Assembly: GCA_029979505.1 (NCBI GenBank)
Contig: JAPOHH010000008.1
Span: 1 to 44,842 of the forward strand
Reading direction: 5' to 3'
DNA length: 44,842 bases
From: a bacterium
GTDB lineage: Bacteria; Pseudomonadota; Gammaproteobacteria; GCA-002705445; GCA-002716945
Shown here: piece after piece, positions 9,052 to 17,989 of the stretch
How the letters are laid out: every line of letters begins with the position of its first letter
Position numbering within the stretch: position 1 is the first letter of the stretch
Notes under the pieces: model-generated
The model's input: the letters and a program-made list of their open reading frames with translations, nothing else
What the model was told of the DNA's origin: nothing
The model's database searches: none
Made by a program: the position numbers and the translations under genes

Positions 9052-9057
9052 TATAAT
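9052..9057 (+). promoter_or_regulatory. Possible -10 box of proS
   Basis: TATAAT lies 40 bases upstream of the proS ATG inside the 83-base divergent gap between perM and proS. The gap also has short direct repeats of GATACATAT (around 9037-9053). No good -35 is visible at the standard spacing, so this is a weak call. Confidence 0.25.
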
Positions 9058-9096
9058 CATGATAAACTTAAATACATAAAAAACGGAAGTTCTAAA

Positions 9097-10356
9097 ATGA
9101 AAGCATCATCATATCCTTTGTTTACTCAGAAAAATGATCCATCAGATGCAGAAATAATTAGTCATAAATTAATGCTCAAAGCTGGGCTTGTAAGACAACA
9201 ATCTACTGGTCAATATAGTTTCTTACCTATTGGATACCGTGTTCTAAGAAAAATCGAAAATATAATTAGAGAAGAGATGAATGCTATAGGGTCAGCTGAA
9301 ATACTTATGCCATCCGTACAACCTTCTGAGCTTTGGCAAGAATCTGGTAGATGGGAAACTTATGGTTTAGAACTATTAAGATTAAATGATAGGCATGACA
9401 GAGAATACTGTGTAGGACCAACATTTGAAGAAATTATAACTGATTTAGTCAGAAGAGATTTAAATAGTTATAAACAATTACCATTAAATATGTATCAGAT
9501 CTCATCAAAATTTAGAGATGAAATTAGACCAAGATTTGGAATTATGCGAGCTAGAGAGTTCATAATGAAGGATGCCTATTCTTTTCATATTGATGAAAAA
9601 TGTTTAGATAATTGGTATCAAAATTATAAACATGCTTACAATAATATTTTTAAAAGATTACAACTAGAGTACACAATGGTAGATGCTGATAGTGGAAATA
9701 TAGGTGGAAATAAATCTAATGAATTTCATGTCCTTGCTGAAACAGGTGAGGACGATCTTCTAATTGACGAAAAAGGTATAGGAATTAATCTTGAAATTGC
9801 TAAAACTAAATACCATTCTGACGATATAAAGAAAATAGTAAAAGAAAATAATTTAACACATAAAAAAGGTATAGAAGTCGGCCATATTTTCAAACTTGGA
9901 GATAAGTATAGTAAATCAATGAAATTATCAATTGCTGATGCTAACTCCAAAATTAATCATTTACAAATGGGATGTTATGGTATTGGTGTTTCGAGAATTA
10001 TTGCAGCAGCGATTGAACAAAATTATGATGAAAGCGGTATTATATGGCCAAAAAGTATTAGTCCATTTGAGATAGCTATAATTGAAATAGATGGTCATAA
10101 AAATGAATCAGTAAAATCATATTGTAATCAGTTGTATCAAACTATGAATAAGAATAACGTTGAAGTAATTTTAGATGATAGGGAGTCTAAACTTGGTAAT
10201 AAGCTCCATGATTGGGAATTAATGGGTATACCTAATATGATAATTATTGGAAAAAAAGAAGCGGAGAATAATACAGTCACCCACAAGAAACGAGGTGATA
10301 CAGAAAAAGTAAGTCTGAGTATTGATCAGTTAATGTCAAAAATAAATAAAAATTAA
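9097..10356 (+). CDS. proS: Prolyl-tRNA synthetase lacking the INS editing domain
   Basis: ProS charges tRNA-Pro. This bacterial-type enzyme has motif 2 at about residues 139-163 (FRDEIRPRFGIMRAREFIMK), motif 3 GCYGIGVSR at about 292-300, and a C-terminal anticodon-binding domain. Most gammaproteobacterial ProS proteins are about 570 residues and carry an INS editing domain of about 180 residues between motifs 2 and 3. Here only about 35 residues (roughly 224-258, bases 9766-9870) bridge the two halves, giving 419 residues. The flanking FHVLAETGEDDLL and GHIFKLGDKYS segments are intact, so this is a clean loss. An upstream CGGAAG is a plausible ribosome-binding site. Confidence 0.95.
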   Translation: MKASSYPLFTQKNDPSDAEIISHKLMLKAGLVRQQSTGQYSFLPIGYRVLRKIENIIREEMNAIGSAEILMPSVQPSELWQESGRWETYGLELLRLNDRHDREYCVGPTFEEIITDLVRRDLNSYKQLPLNMYQISSKFRDEIRPRFGIMRAREFIMKDAYSFHIDEKCLDNWYQNYKHAYNNIFKRLQLEYTMVDADSGNIGGNKSNEFHVLAETGEDDLLIDEKGIGINLEIAKTKYHSDDIKKIVKENNLTHKKGIEVGHIFKLGDKYSKSMKLSIADANSKINHLQMGCYGIGVSRIIAAAIEQNYDESGIIWPKSISPFEIAIIEIDGHKNESVKSYCNQLYQTMNKNNVEVILDDRESKLGNKLHDWELMGIPNMIIIGKKEAENNTVTHKKRGDTEKVSLSIDQLMSKINKN

Positions 10357-10658
10357 TCTAAAAATCTATAGTTGTCTTTTTGTTTCTCATACTGCTCTAG
10401 AGCCATGTTTGCTTCATTTAGAGCTTTTTTTGCAAGATTGATAGATTTTTCAAAATCTTTTTTATTATGTGCTTTTTTTGCACTTTTAATTATCTTCTTA
10501 GTATCTCTCCAAGGATTTTTAACTTTAAGTACTTTTTTATAATTAATCTCTGCCTGTTTTATATACTTAGACGATGTTGGTTCATCATAAACATCAGCAC
10601 TAAAACTTGTTATAGGTGATAGTATAGTTAAAACAACAAAAATAAAAAACGCTCTCAT
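10353..10658 (-). CDS. Small periplasmic helical protein, SoxXA-binding-protein-like
   Basis: A 101-residue protein with a signal peptide (about 1-20, ending SFSA). The mature part contains NPWRDTKKIIKSAKKA followed by a helix-turn-helix pair (FEKSINLAKKALNEANMAL). The WRDT plus SIxLAxxA pattern resembles small SoxXA-binding (SoxK-type) proteins of sulfur oxidisers, but no sox gene is nearby, so this is family resemblance only. Its start touches the stop of the LysM protein gene, and its end overlaps the proS stop by four bases. A generic small helical periplasmic protein is the alternative. Confidence 0.55.
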   Translation of the reverse strand: MRAFFIFVVLTILSPITSFSADVYDEPTSSKYIKQAEINYKKVLKVKNPWRDTKKIIKSAKKAHNKKDFEKSINLAKKALNEANMALEQYEKQKDNYRFLD

Positions 10659-11077
10659 TAGTTAATCTCCAAAAATTTAATATCCACTTCTTCTTTGTAT
10701 CCTACCACCCATAAACCTCGACTTAGTGCATGAGCTTGAGCTTTCCTTTTGGATTCTTCAGAAATGTTGCTGTATATTATGATGCTTTGTCCGGGCAAAA
10801 TCAAATCTGCATCATAAATTCTATCAGCATTATTTTTGAAGATATTTGGCCAATAAAGAGGATTGTTATAATATTTTTTTGATATGGACCATAATGTGTC
10901 ACCATAACTCACATCATAATAAGTATAATTTGCTTTATCAGCTTGTTTAGATGAGAATTTTGAAGTTCCAGATATGTCTGCTACATGAGATGAGCATGCG
11001 GTTAAAGTTAAAAAACAAATTATTGAAAAAAATCTAAAACTATTCTTTTTATGGCTGATTACAGGTATTCTATTCAT
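10658..11077 (-). CDS. LysM-domain lipoprotein
   Basis: A 139-residue protein with a signal peptide ending in a lipobox (LTAC, Cys28), then one LysM domain at about 58-105 (YGDTLWSISKKYYNNPLYWP, then ILPGQSIIIY). LysM domains bind peptidoglycan, so the product is probably an envelope lipoprotein. No alternative standard start exists downstream of ATG 11077, which directly abuts the wrbA ATG at 11078 on the other strand. It is co-directional and coupled with the small helical protein gene that follows. Confidence 0.8.
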   Translation of the reverse strand: MNRIPVISHKKNSFRFFSIICFLTLTACSSHVADISGTSKFSSKQADKANYTYYDVSYGDTLWSISKKYYNNPLYWPNIFKNNADRIYDADLILPGQSIIIYSNISEESKRKAQAHALSRGLWVVGYKEEVDIKFLEIN

Positions 11078-11641
11078 ATGAATGATATCTTAATTCTATA
11101 TTACTCAAAAAATGATTCAACTAAAAGAATGGCAAGAGTTATTGCTAGAGGAGTCGAGTCAATCACGAATACATCAGCAGTAATTAGAACAGTCAAATCA
11201 CATCATTACAAAGATAGTGATGATCTGCTTGTATCAAAAGATAATCTAAAATCGTGTTCAGGTATGATTATAGGAAGTCCTACACACTTTGGTAATATGG
11301 CTGCGCCACTAAAAGAGTTTTTTGATAACACGACTGAGGAATGGTTAAATAATACTTTAGAAAATAAATTAGGTGGGGTATTCACATCTACCTCAAGCAT
11401 GCATGGCGGCCAAGAAACTACTCTTTTGAGTATGATGTTACCATTATTGCACCATGGGATGATTTTAGCTGGTGTTCCATATAGTGAAAAAGCTTTGAGT
11501 ACTACAATATCTGGTGGTACTCCTTATGGTCCATCACATGTTTCTAACAATCAGAAAAATGAGCTTACGGAAGAAGAGAAAAAAATATGTCTAGCGTATG
11601 GCAAAAGATTCGCGATGATTGTCAATAATATGAATTCTTAA
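11078..11641 (+). CDS. wrbA: WrbA-like flavodoxin-fold NAD(P)H:quinone oxidoreductase
   Basis: The 187-residue protein starts with the flavodoxin strand MNDILILYYSKNDSTKRMA, has the FMN-binding GSPTHFGNMAAPLKEFFD loop, and the FTSTSSMHGGQETTLLSMM segment typical of WrbA. WrbA proteins use NAD(P)H and FMN for two-electron quinone reduction. ATG 11078 is preferred over 11051 because it begins the first beta strand; the longer version would lie inside the LysM gene. The end overlaps convergent hda by four bases. Confidence 0.85.
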   Translation: MNDILILYYSKNDSTKRMARVIARGVESITNTSAVIRTVKSHHYKDSDDLLVSKDNLKSCSGMIIGSPTHFGNMAAPLKEFFDNTTEEWLNNTLENKLGGVFTSTSSMHGGQETTLLSMMLPLLHHGMILAGVPYSEKALSTTISGGTPYGPSHVSNNQKNELTEEEKKICLAYGKRFAMIVNNMNS

Positions 11642-12327
11642 TTAGCATGCAAGCTAATGGCTTTTTTAATAAAGGGGATTGTCACTCTTCTCTTCATTGA
11701 TAAAGATACATGATCTAAAGTTTTTATGAATGCACACAAAAAATACAAGTCTCGACTACAATTATTAATTATATAATTAAGAACTTTTTGTGACACTTCA
11801 AGCCCTCTATCAGAACAGTAGGACATCATAATTTCAATTTTTTCTTCATCACTTAAATCTTTAATGTTAAAAATCTTATCGGACAGCAATCTTGATGATA
11901 AATCATTTAACTGTAAGTTACATTTATCAATTTCTTTTGTCGATGTTACGACAGTCGAAGCACCATTGAGTATTTGGTTATTTATAAGTGAAAATATTTT
12001 TTCTTCAGTTTTACTCTTATTAAGTACTTTATCTAAATTATCAATTATTATTAAGTCATAGTTTTGATGACAATCTATATTGTCAATTTGAGTATTTTCA
12101 TTAATATTCAAATAGTGCCCTATATCTAAATGAGTTAATGCCTCACAAATATGTGATTTGCCGGATGCTTTTGGACCATATATAAGCATGAGCTGATTTT
12201 CATGACGAATATTCAAAAGAGAAGAATACATATCGAGATTATTACCAACTATAAAATTAGAAAACGTTTTTTTTGTGTAAAACCCAAAACTGATTGGTAT
12301 TTGTTCATATACAAGGTCTTGTGTCAT
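11638..12327 (-). CDS. hda: DnaA-homologue initiation regulator Hda
   Basis: Hda, with the sliding clamp, stimulates ATP hydrolysis by DnaA after initiation. The 229-residue AAA+ protein has Walker A GPKASGKSHI (about 51-60), Walker B LIIIDNLDKV, a sensor region ending in LSSRLLSD, and a C-terminal helical lid, but no DnaA domain IV DNA-binding domain. An N-terminal clamp-binding motif is expected near residues 6-15 (EQIPISF). It is divergent from purM, a gammaproteobacterial neighbour. Confidence 0.85.
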   Translation of the reverse strand: MTQDLVYEQIPISFGFYTKKTFSNFIVGNNLDMYSSLLNIRHENQLMLIYGPKASGKSHICEALTHLDIGHYLNINENTQIDNIDCHQNYDLIIIDNLDKVLNKSKTEEKIFSLINNQILNGASTVVTSTKEIDKCNLQLNDLSSRLLSDKIFNIKDLSDEEKIEIMMSYCSDRGLEVSQKVLNYIINNCSRDLYFLCAFIKTLDHVSLSMKRRVTIPFIKKAISLHAN

Positions 12328-12379
12328 TTCAGTATCTATAGTTATTCCTTTGAGATATAATTATAACCTATCTGATGCT

Positions 12380-13420
12380 ATGAATAATAAGCAAAAACAT
12401 AAAATTAATTATAGGGACTCTGGAGTCAACATTGAGAAGGCCGATGCTCTTATCAATTCTATCAAATCAAAGCATAAAAAAAACGATAAGAACGTCATAT
12501 CAGGTATAGGTGGGTTTTCAAGTCTATATAGAATAGATAAAAAGATAAAAAATCCAGTCATAGTATCTGGCACTGATGGTGTTGGGACTAAACTTAAAAT
12601 TGCTAATAGATTAAATATACATAAATATATTGGACAAGATCTAGTTGCCATGTGTGTTAATGATGTAATAACTTGTGGCGCTCAACCATTGTTCTTTCTT
12701 GATTATTTAGCTACAAGTAAAATTGATCTCAATGTTCATAAGGATGTACTGAAAAGTATAAAGAAAGCTTGTGAAGACTCTGAAATGACATTAATTGGTG
12801 GTGAAACGGCAGAGATGCCTGGCATGTACAATACTAAAGAATATGATTTAGCAGGTTTTTGTGTCGGAATAGTCTCACAAAAAAAAATAATTGATAGAAA
12901 AAAAATCAAAGAGGGAGATATAATACTAGGAATTAATTCTAATGGTTTTCATTCGAATGGATACTCCCTTATAAATAAATTAATTGAGGAAGGTAGATTA
13001 AAATTAAAAACTAAACTATCTAATACTAAAATTAGTTCTCTTTTAATCAAACCAACTAAATTATATGTAAGCATAGTTAAAGAGCTAATGAAAAAAATTG
13101 AAATAAATGGATTAGCTCATATAACTGGAGGTGGCATTACCGATAATATACCAAGAGTTATTCCTGATGAGCTAGCTGCTTGTATAAATATCAATTCGAT
13201 TAAGATTCCTAAACTATTTAAATATATTCAAAATCTATCAAAAATAGATGATGAAGAAATGCTGAAAACATTTAATTGTGGCATAGGTATGGTGGTAATT
13301 ATTAATGAAAAATACCTCTCAAAAGCTCATAATATATTAAAATCAAAAAAGGAAAAATATAAAATAATAGGTCAGATTATAAAAAAACCAAAAAAATCAA
13401 AATTAATATATGTCGATTAA
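12380..13420 (+). CDS. purM: Phosphoribosylformylglycinamidine cyclo-ligase
   Basis: PurM closes the imidazole ring to give AIR in purine synthesis. The 346-residue product contains INYRDSGVNIEKAD at the N terminus, VSGTDGVGTKLKIA, GGETAEMPGMY, ILGINSNGFHSNGYSL and the AHITGGGITDNIPR motif. ATG at 12380 is chosen; an in-frame TTG at 12350 would add 10 residues not typical of the family. It overlaps purN by 11 bases. Confidence 0.96.
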   Translation: MNNKQKHKINYRDSGVNIEKADALINSIKSKHKKNDKNVISGIGGFSSLYRIDKKIKNPVIVSGTDGVGTKLKIANRLNIHKYIGQDLVAMCVNDVITCGAQPLFFLDYLATSKIDLNVHKDVLKSIKKACEDSEMTLIGGETAEMPGMYNTKEYDLAGFCVGIVSQKKIIDRKKIKEGDIILGINSNGFHSNGYSLINKLIEEGRLKLKTKLSNTKISSLLIKPTKLYVSIVKELMKKIEINGLAHITGGGITDNIPRVIPDELAACININSIKIPKLFKYIQNLSKIDDEEMLKTFNCGIGMVVIINEKYLSKAHNILKSKKEKYKIIGQIIKKPKKSKLIYVD

Positions 13421-14045
13421 AAAATGTGTCGTGCTCTTTTCTGGAGCTGGTTCTAATTTAGATAATCTTTTAAATCAGCAAGGAAAATTAAATAATAAGC
13501 TCAAATATGTTTCTGCGTTTACTGACAACTCTGATGCCGGCGGTATTAGTATATGTAGAAAGTATAATCTCCCTATAACAATTGCTCAAAGAGAAAATAT
13601 AAACAAAGAACTGGAAAATTTCATTGTAAATGTCAATCCTGACCTAATCATTTTATCGGGATATATGAAGATAATACCTGCTGATATTGTTGAAAAAAAT
13701 ATTGGAAAAATTATTAATTTACACCCATCGTTATTACCAAAATATCCAGGTTTGAATACATACGATAAAGTAATTGCAAATAAAGATAAGTCACATGGTG
13801 CAACAGTTCACTTCGTTACAAAAGATTTAGATCAAGGGCCAATTATTTTACAAGGAAAGTTTTCAGTAAATGAAAGAATGACAAGAAAAGATTTAGAAGA
13901 TTATACACATAAAGCCGAATTTATTATTTTCCCTATAGTGGTAGAGTGGTTTGCGACTAATAAACTTAAATATCATGATGATTATATAGTACTAGATAAT
14001 GAAGCTATTTTATCTCCAATTACATATATGATTAACCCTAAATGA
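13410..14045 (+). CDS. purN: Phosphoribosylglycinamide formyltransferase
   Basis: PurN formylates GAR using 10-formyl-THF. The 211-residue protein has the N-terminal VLFSGAGSNLDNLL phosphate loop, the catalytic region IINLHPSLLPKYPGLNTYDK with Asn/His, SHGATVHFV, and the DQGPIILQ motif. It overlaps purM, and its stop overlaps the start of the DUF3108 gene (ATGA), so all three are likely one transcript. Confidence 0.95.
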   Translation: MSIKKCVVLFSGAGSNLDNLLNQQGKLNNKLKYVSAFTDNSDAGGISICRKYNLPITIAQRENINKELENFIVNVNPDLIILSGYMKIIPADIVEKNIGKIINLHPSLLPKYPGLNTYDKVIANKDKSHGATVHFVTKDLDQGPIILQGKFSVNERMTRKDLEDYTHKAEFIIFPIVVEWFATNKLKYHDDYIVLDNEAILSPITYMINPK

Positions 14046-14770
14046 AATATAATTTTTTTGCTAATGTTATTATTTTTTTAATGACATACATGTTCTCTAT
14101 AGAATCTGTTTCGTCGACTCCAAAAACATACAGCGCTACGTACAGCCTTAAAAAAAACGGGATAGAATTTGGACGTTCAGAACATCGTTTAACCTTCAAT
14201 CCTGATACTGATGAATGGTGTATGAACTCCTTGAGTTATACAGTTGGTATTTTTAGTATAAAAAAAGATGAAAGGATTGAGAATAGCTGTTTTAAATATA
14301 TTAAAAATAATCACCTAAATGCAACGGCTATTAATCTTGATAAAAATGACTTTATAATAACAAATACTTATACCTACAAGAGAATAAAAAGTAACAAGAA
14401 TCATACAGTTAAAGTTAAAAGAGTTGATAATAATTTAGTTACAACAGTCAATGGCAATATTACTGAGAATAATGATAACGCCAGTATTGATAGATTGGTT
14501 GCTCAAATGTTTGGCTACACACTCAAAAAAATTAAAGTTAATGATAAAGGAAGGCAACGTCAATACAACTTTGAAGTAGTCAGAAAAGAGACAGTTTCAT
14601 CTATATTTGGATTAACAGAATCGCTAGTAGTTAAAAAAAATATATATATGAGTAAGAGGAGTACTCTAACATGGTATTCAACGGAAAATAACTATGTACC
14701 AGTATTAATAGAGCAATACAGACTTAATGAACTCAAATTTACTGCGACCTTAATAGACTTCCGAGATTAA
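14042..14770 (+). CDS. DUF3108 periplasmic protein
   Basis: A 242-residue protein with an N-terminal signal sequence (about 1-25) and the DUF3108 pattern: TYSATYSLKKNGIEFGRSEH, repeated beta strands with alternating polar residues, and a C-terminal VLIEQYRLNELKFTATLIDF. The family is often encoded next to purN in proteobacteria. Its function is not established; the strand-rich, exported nature suggests an envelope beta-sandwich protein. It ends one base before convergent argG. Confidence 0.8.
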   Translation: MKYNFFANVIIFLMTYMFSIESVSSTPKTYSATYSLKKNGIEFGRSEHRLTFNPDTDEWCMNSLSYTVGIFSIKKDERIENSCFKYIKNNHLNATAINLDKNDFIITNTYTYKRIKSNKNHTVKVKRVDNNLVTTVNGNITENNDNASIDRLVAQMFGYTLKKIKVNDKGRQRQYNFEVVRKETVSSIFGLTESLVVKKNIYMSKRSTLTWYSTENNYVPVLIEQYRLNELKFTATLIDFRD

Positions 14771-15973
14771 TTATTTCTTTCGTGTTTTAAGTCTTAATGA
14801 ATTAATTTTAATAAATCCTTCAGCATCCCTCTGGTCATAGGCTCCTGAGTCATTTTCAAATGTCGACAAATCCTCTGAATATAATGAATTAGGTGATCTT
14901 CTGCCCTCTATTACAACGTTACCTTTAAATAGTTTAACTTTCACATCGCCAGATACTTTATTTTGAGATTTATCTATCAGTCCTTGAAGAGACTCTCTCT
15001 CAGGGCTGAACCAATAACCATTATATATTAGTCTAGAATACCTATTTGTTAGGTCCTCTTTCAGATGTAACATTTCTCTATCAAGAGTAATTGATTCCAT
15101 TGCTTTGTGAGCTTTGAAATAAATTGTTCCACCTGGTGTTTCATAACAACCTCTAGATTTGATTCCAACATATCTATTCTCAACAATATCATCTCTGCCT
15201 ATTCCGTGATGGCCTGCCAGTAAGTTAAGCTCATTTAGTATTTTTGAAGGACTCATTTTTTTTCCATTGATAGCGATGATATCTCCTTTATAAAAGGACA
15301 ATTCAACTATTTGAGGTTTAGACTTGCTCTTCTCGATAGACTTTGTTCTTAACCACATAGATTCTTCGGGTTTTTTCCAAGGGTCTTCAAGAATACCTCC
15401 CTCATAAGAAGTGTGAAGAATGTTAGCATCCATTGAATAAGGACTTTTTTTACCTTTATCAAAATCAACAGCAATTTTATGTTTTTTTGCATAAGCCATC
15501 AAATCAGACCTGGATACAAAATCCCATTCTCTCCAAGGTGCAATAACTTTTATTTTTGGATTAAGAGCATATGCGGCCAATTCAAACCTTACTTGATCAT
15601 TCCCTTTGCCTGTAGCGCCATGGCAGATATATGATGCATTCTCTTTTCTTGCGATCTCAATGAGTCTTTTGCTTATCAATGGTCGAGCAATAGATGTTCC
15701 TAAAAAATATTCTCCTTCATAAATAGCATTTGCTCTAAACATCGGATAAACATAGTTTGTAACAAAATCTTCACGAAGATCCTCTATATATATTTTTTTT
15801 ATACCCAGCTTTTTTGCTTTTAGTTTTGCATCTTTAGTTTCTTCGCCTTGGCCTATATCAGCAGTAAATGTAATGACCTCGAGGTCATAATGTTCCATAA
15901 GCCATTTAGCTATTACAGAGGTATCTAAGCCTCCTGAATATGCGAGTACAACTTTTTTAGGCTTCGCTGACAT
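14771..15973 (-). CDS. argG: Argininosuccinate synthase
   Basis: ArgG joins citrulline and aspartate using ATP in arginine synthesis. The 400-residue length is standard, with the ATP loop [10 protein letters not shown] at about residues 11-20, [10 protein letters not shown], and [13 protein letters not shown]. Its start overlaps the end of moaE by 17 bases, so it appears to be transcribed as the last gene of the molybdopterin run, an unusual association between arginine synthesis and Moco genes. Confidence 0.97.
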   Translation of the reverse strand: MSAKPKKVVLAYSGGLDTSVIAKWLMEHYDLEVITFTADIGQGEETKDAKLKAKKLGIKKIYIEDLREDFVTNYVYPMFRANAIYEGEYFLGTSIARPLISKRLIEIARKENASYICHGATGKGNDQVRFELAAYALNPKIKVIAPWREWDFVSRSDLMAYAKKHKIAVDFDKGKKSPYSMDANILHTSYEGGILEDPWKKPEESMWLRTKSIEKSKSKPQIVELSFYKGDIIAINGKKMSPSKILNELNLLAGHHGIGRDDIVENRYVGIKSRGCYETPGGTIYFKAHKAMESITLDREMLHLKEDLTNRYSRLIYNGYWFSPERESLQGLIDKSQNKVSGDVKVKLFKGNVVIEGRRSPNSLYSEDLSTFENDSGAYDQRDAEGFIKINSLRLKTRKK

Positions 15974-16415
15974 TATCTGATTCTTGAACTTCGGGCTCTA
16001 CCCATCTAAAACCTTTATCTGTGGACTCTTTTTTCCAAAATGGTGCTTCAGATTTGAGTGACTCCATAATTTGTCTTGTCGCTTCAAATGCTTCATCTCT
16101 ATGTTCAGACCATGTTGCAACCAATACTATTGGATCTGAGGGATTTAAATGGCCTACTCTATGCAGTACGATACAATCTATTACCTTGAATTTTTTAGTA
16201 GAACTATCAACAATTTTCTCAAGATATGACTCTGTCATATCTGGATAGTGTTGTAGCTCCATAGATTTGATTTTGTCTCCAGAATTGATATCTCTCATAG
16301 TTCCCAGAAATACGCTACATGCACCAATATTTGTTTTATCTTTTAATTGTGACCTCTTGTATTCAACTAGCTTTTGCCAAGGATCAAATTCTTCATTTAT
16401 AATTTCAATATACAT
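15957..16415 (-). CDS. moaE: Molybdopterin synthase large subunit
   Basis: MoaE binds cyclic pyranopterin monophosphate and receives sulfur from MoaD to make molybdopterin. The 152-residue protein has [19 protein letters not shown]-like [29 protein letters not shown] and the substrate-binding Lys region APFWKKES. It lies two bases after moaD and overlaps argG. Confidence 0.95.
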   Translation of the reverse strand: MYIEIINEEFDPWQKLVEYKRSQLKDKTNIGACSVFLGTMRDINSGDKIKSMELQHYPDMTESYLEKIVDSSTKKFKVIDCIVLHRVGHLNPSDPIVLVATWSEHRDEAFEATRQIMESLKSEAPFWKKESTDKGFRWVEPEVQESDNVSEA

Positions 16416-16417
16416 TT

Positions 16418-16651
16418 TTAACCACCTGTTACTGGAGGGAAGAAAGCAATTTCATCATGATTTTTAAGAAGATAGTTCATATCAACATACTCATGATTAA
16501 CTGCAACCATCACTTTTCCAGTGTATTTTATATCTTTTGAAACATCTGACCAAACATCATCAGCAGTTAATCCTGGCTGAATATTTATTTTTTCAGAGGC
16601 TTTTCCTATCGCATCACTGATACTTGCAAAGTATTTTACTACAATTATCAT
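16418..16651 (-). CDS. moaD: Molybdopterin synthase sulfur carrier subunit
   Basis: This is a ubiquitin-fold sulfur carrier whose C-terminal Gly-Gly is adenylated by MoeB and thiocarboxylated. The 77-residue product starts with MIIVVKYFASISDAIGKA and ends FFPPVTGG, with the invariant terminal GG. The start at 16651 is chosen over 16672, which would add seven residues before the first beta strand. It sits two bases upstream of moaE. Confidence 0.92.
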   Translation of the reverse strand: MIIVVKYFASISDAIGKASEKINIQPGLTADDVWSDVSKDIKYTGKVMVAVNHEYVDMNYLLKNHDEIAFFPPVTGG

Positions 16652-16710
16652 TATTATGAGTGCATGATACATTTATGTCACATTAAACTCAAATTTTAAT
16701 ATTTTTATCT

Positions 16711-16968
16711 CTAACGTCTACGTGCTTTATTGCCTAAAATAACCCCCAATAGAATGCTTGCGTAGCATATTAACAAATATAACCACTCGCCATCATTGAT
16801 GAGAGGATAAACTGGGATGAGCGGGAAAAACATTGCTGTACCAATGAAGCCAATAACTATATGGAAAATTCCATAATCTGGAAATGTTTGCGAGAGAATC
16901 TGAAAACTTACGAGTAATGATACAATCATTGCTATGGCGTAGAAGATGTAAGATAGTATTTTCAGCAC
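16711..16968 (-). CDS. Small membrane protein in the moa operon
   Basis: An 85-residue protein with three predicted membrane helices (about 5-27, 35-55 and 63-80) and a basic tail (NKARRR). It lies one base after moaA and 59 bases before moaD on the same strand. I do not recognise a family. Its position makes co-expression with molybdopterin synthesis certain, but a role in it is only inferred. Confidence 0.65.
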   Translation of the reverse strand: MLKILSYIFYAIAMIVSLLVSFQILSQTFPDYGIFHIVIGFIGTAMFFPLIPVYPLINDGEWLYLLICYASILLGVILGNKARRR

Positions 16969-16969
16969 A

Positions 16970-17989
16970 TCAACCTCCTATATATGACATTTCTACTTTA
17001 GGTAAATCCTTTTTTTGTAAAAATCTTATCTCAGAATATCTGTCTGATCTGTTAGACCATAACTTGTAAAAATAGTTTAAAATATCCTCATCAGTTCTAT
17101 TAGCTCTGATTATTTTTTTTATATCATGGCCTTCTGTCGCAAAAAGACAAGTAAATATTTTACCATCTACAGAGAGTCTTGCTCTGTTACAGTCAATGCA
17201 GAATGGTTCTGTAATTGAAGAAATAAACCCGATAGATGCGTCTGTATTCTTCATTAACCATTTTTTTGATGTTGATGATTTATCAGTTTCGATAGCTAAT
17301 AATTCATATTTTGAGCTGATGAGATTATATAATTCCTGAGATGGGATGATTTTACTAAAATTCCAATTATTGGACTCGCCCACATCCATATACTCGATAA
17401 ATCTGATTTCAGATTTCAATGGACTTATCTTTTTTATGATATCAAGGACCTCGTTATCATTTATGCCTTTAATTACAACAGTATTTGTTTTCACGACAGT
17501 AAAATGTTTTTCTATTGCTGTTAAGACTGCATCGATATCAAAGTGTTTTTTTGTACCATTTAATTTAGTAATATTCCCAGAGTCTAAAGTATCAAGGCTA
17601 AGAGTTATAGAATCTAAACCAGAAGATTTTAATTGTTCCAGTTTACTGTCAGTGAGCAGTGATCCATTGGTAGTCATACTAATGTTATCTATAGCCGATT
17701 CAGTTTTAAGTTTATGTACTAATTTATCAATATTTTTTCTAAGTAGAGGCTCGCCGCCTGTAAGTCTTACTTTTTTTAAACCTACTCTCTTGAGAATCGA
17801 GCAGAGATGGATTATCTCTTCATATGAAAGTATTTTATTTTGTGCGATATAACTATAGTCCTTATTAAAGACATCAGAGGGCATACAATAACTACATCTA
17901 TAGTTGCAGCGATCAGTTACTGATATTCTCAAATATTCAAATCTTCGAGATAGCATGTCAGTAAATATTTTTTTATTCACAGTACTCAC
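16970..17989 (-). CDS. moaA: GTP 3',8-cyclase MoaA
   Basis: MoaA is the radical SAM enzyme that begins Moco synthesis from GTP. The 339-residue protein has the CxxxCxxC cluster at Cys28, Cys32 and Cys35, GGEPLLR, and the second cluster region FCIDCNRARLSVDGKIFTCL. It ends with the family's Gly-Gly. The start overlaps the end of moeB by 17 bases. moaC, the next enzyme, is not in the window. Confidence 0.96.
   Translation of the reverse strand: MSTVNKKIFTDMLSRRFEYLRISVTDRCNYRCSYCMPSDVFNKDYSYIAQNKILSYEEIIHLCSILKRVGLKKVRLTGGEPLLRKNIDKLVHKLKTESAIDNISMTTNGSLLTDSKLEQLKSSGLDSITLSLDTLDSGNITKLNGTKKHFDIDAVLTAIEKHFTVVKTNTVVIKGINDNEVLDIIKKISPLKSEIRFIEYMDVGESNNWNFSKIIPSQELYNLISSKYELLAIETDKSSTSKKWLMKNTDASIGFISSITEPFCIDCNRARLSVDGKIFTCLFATEGHDIKKIIRANRTDEDILNYFYKLWSNRSDRYSEIRFLQKKDLPKVEMSYIGG

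Noticed and set aside
12350-12379. TTG start for purM
   Set aside because: The extra ten residues do not resemble PurM N termini; the ATG at 12380 is adequate.
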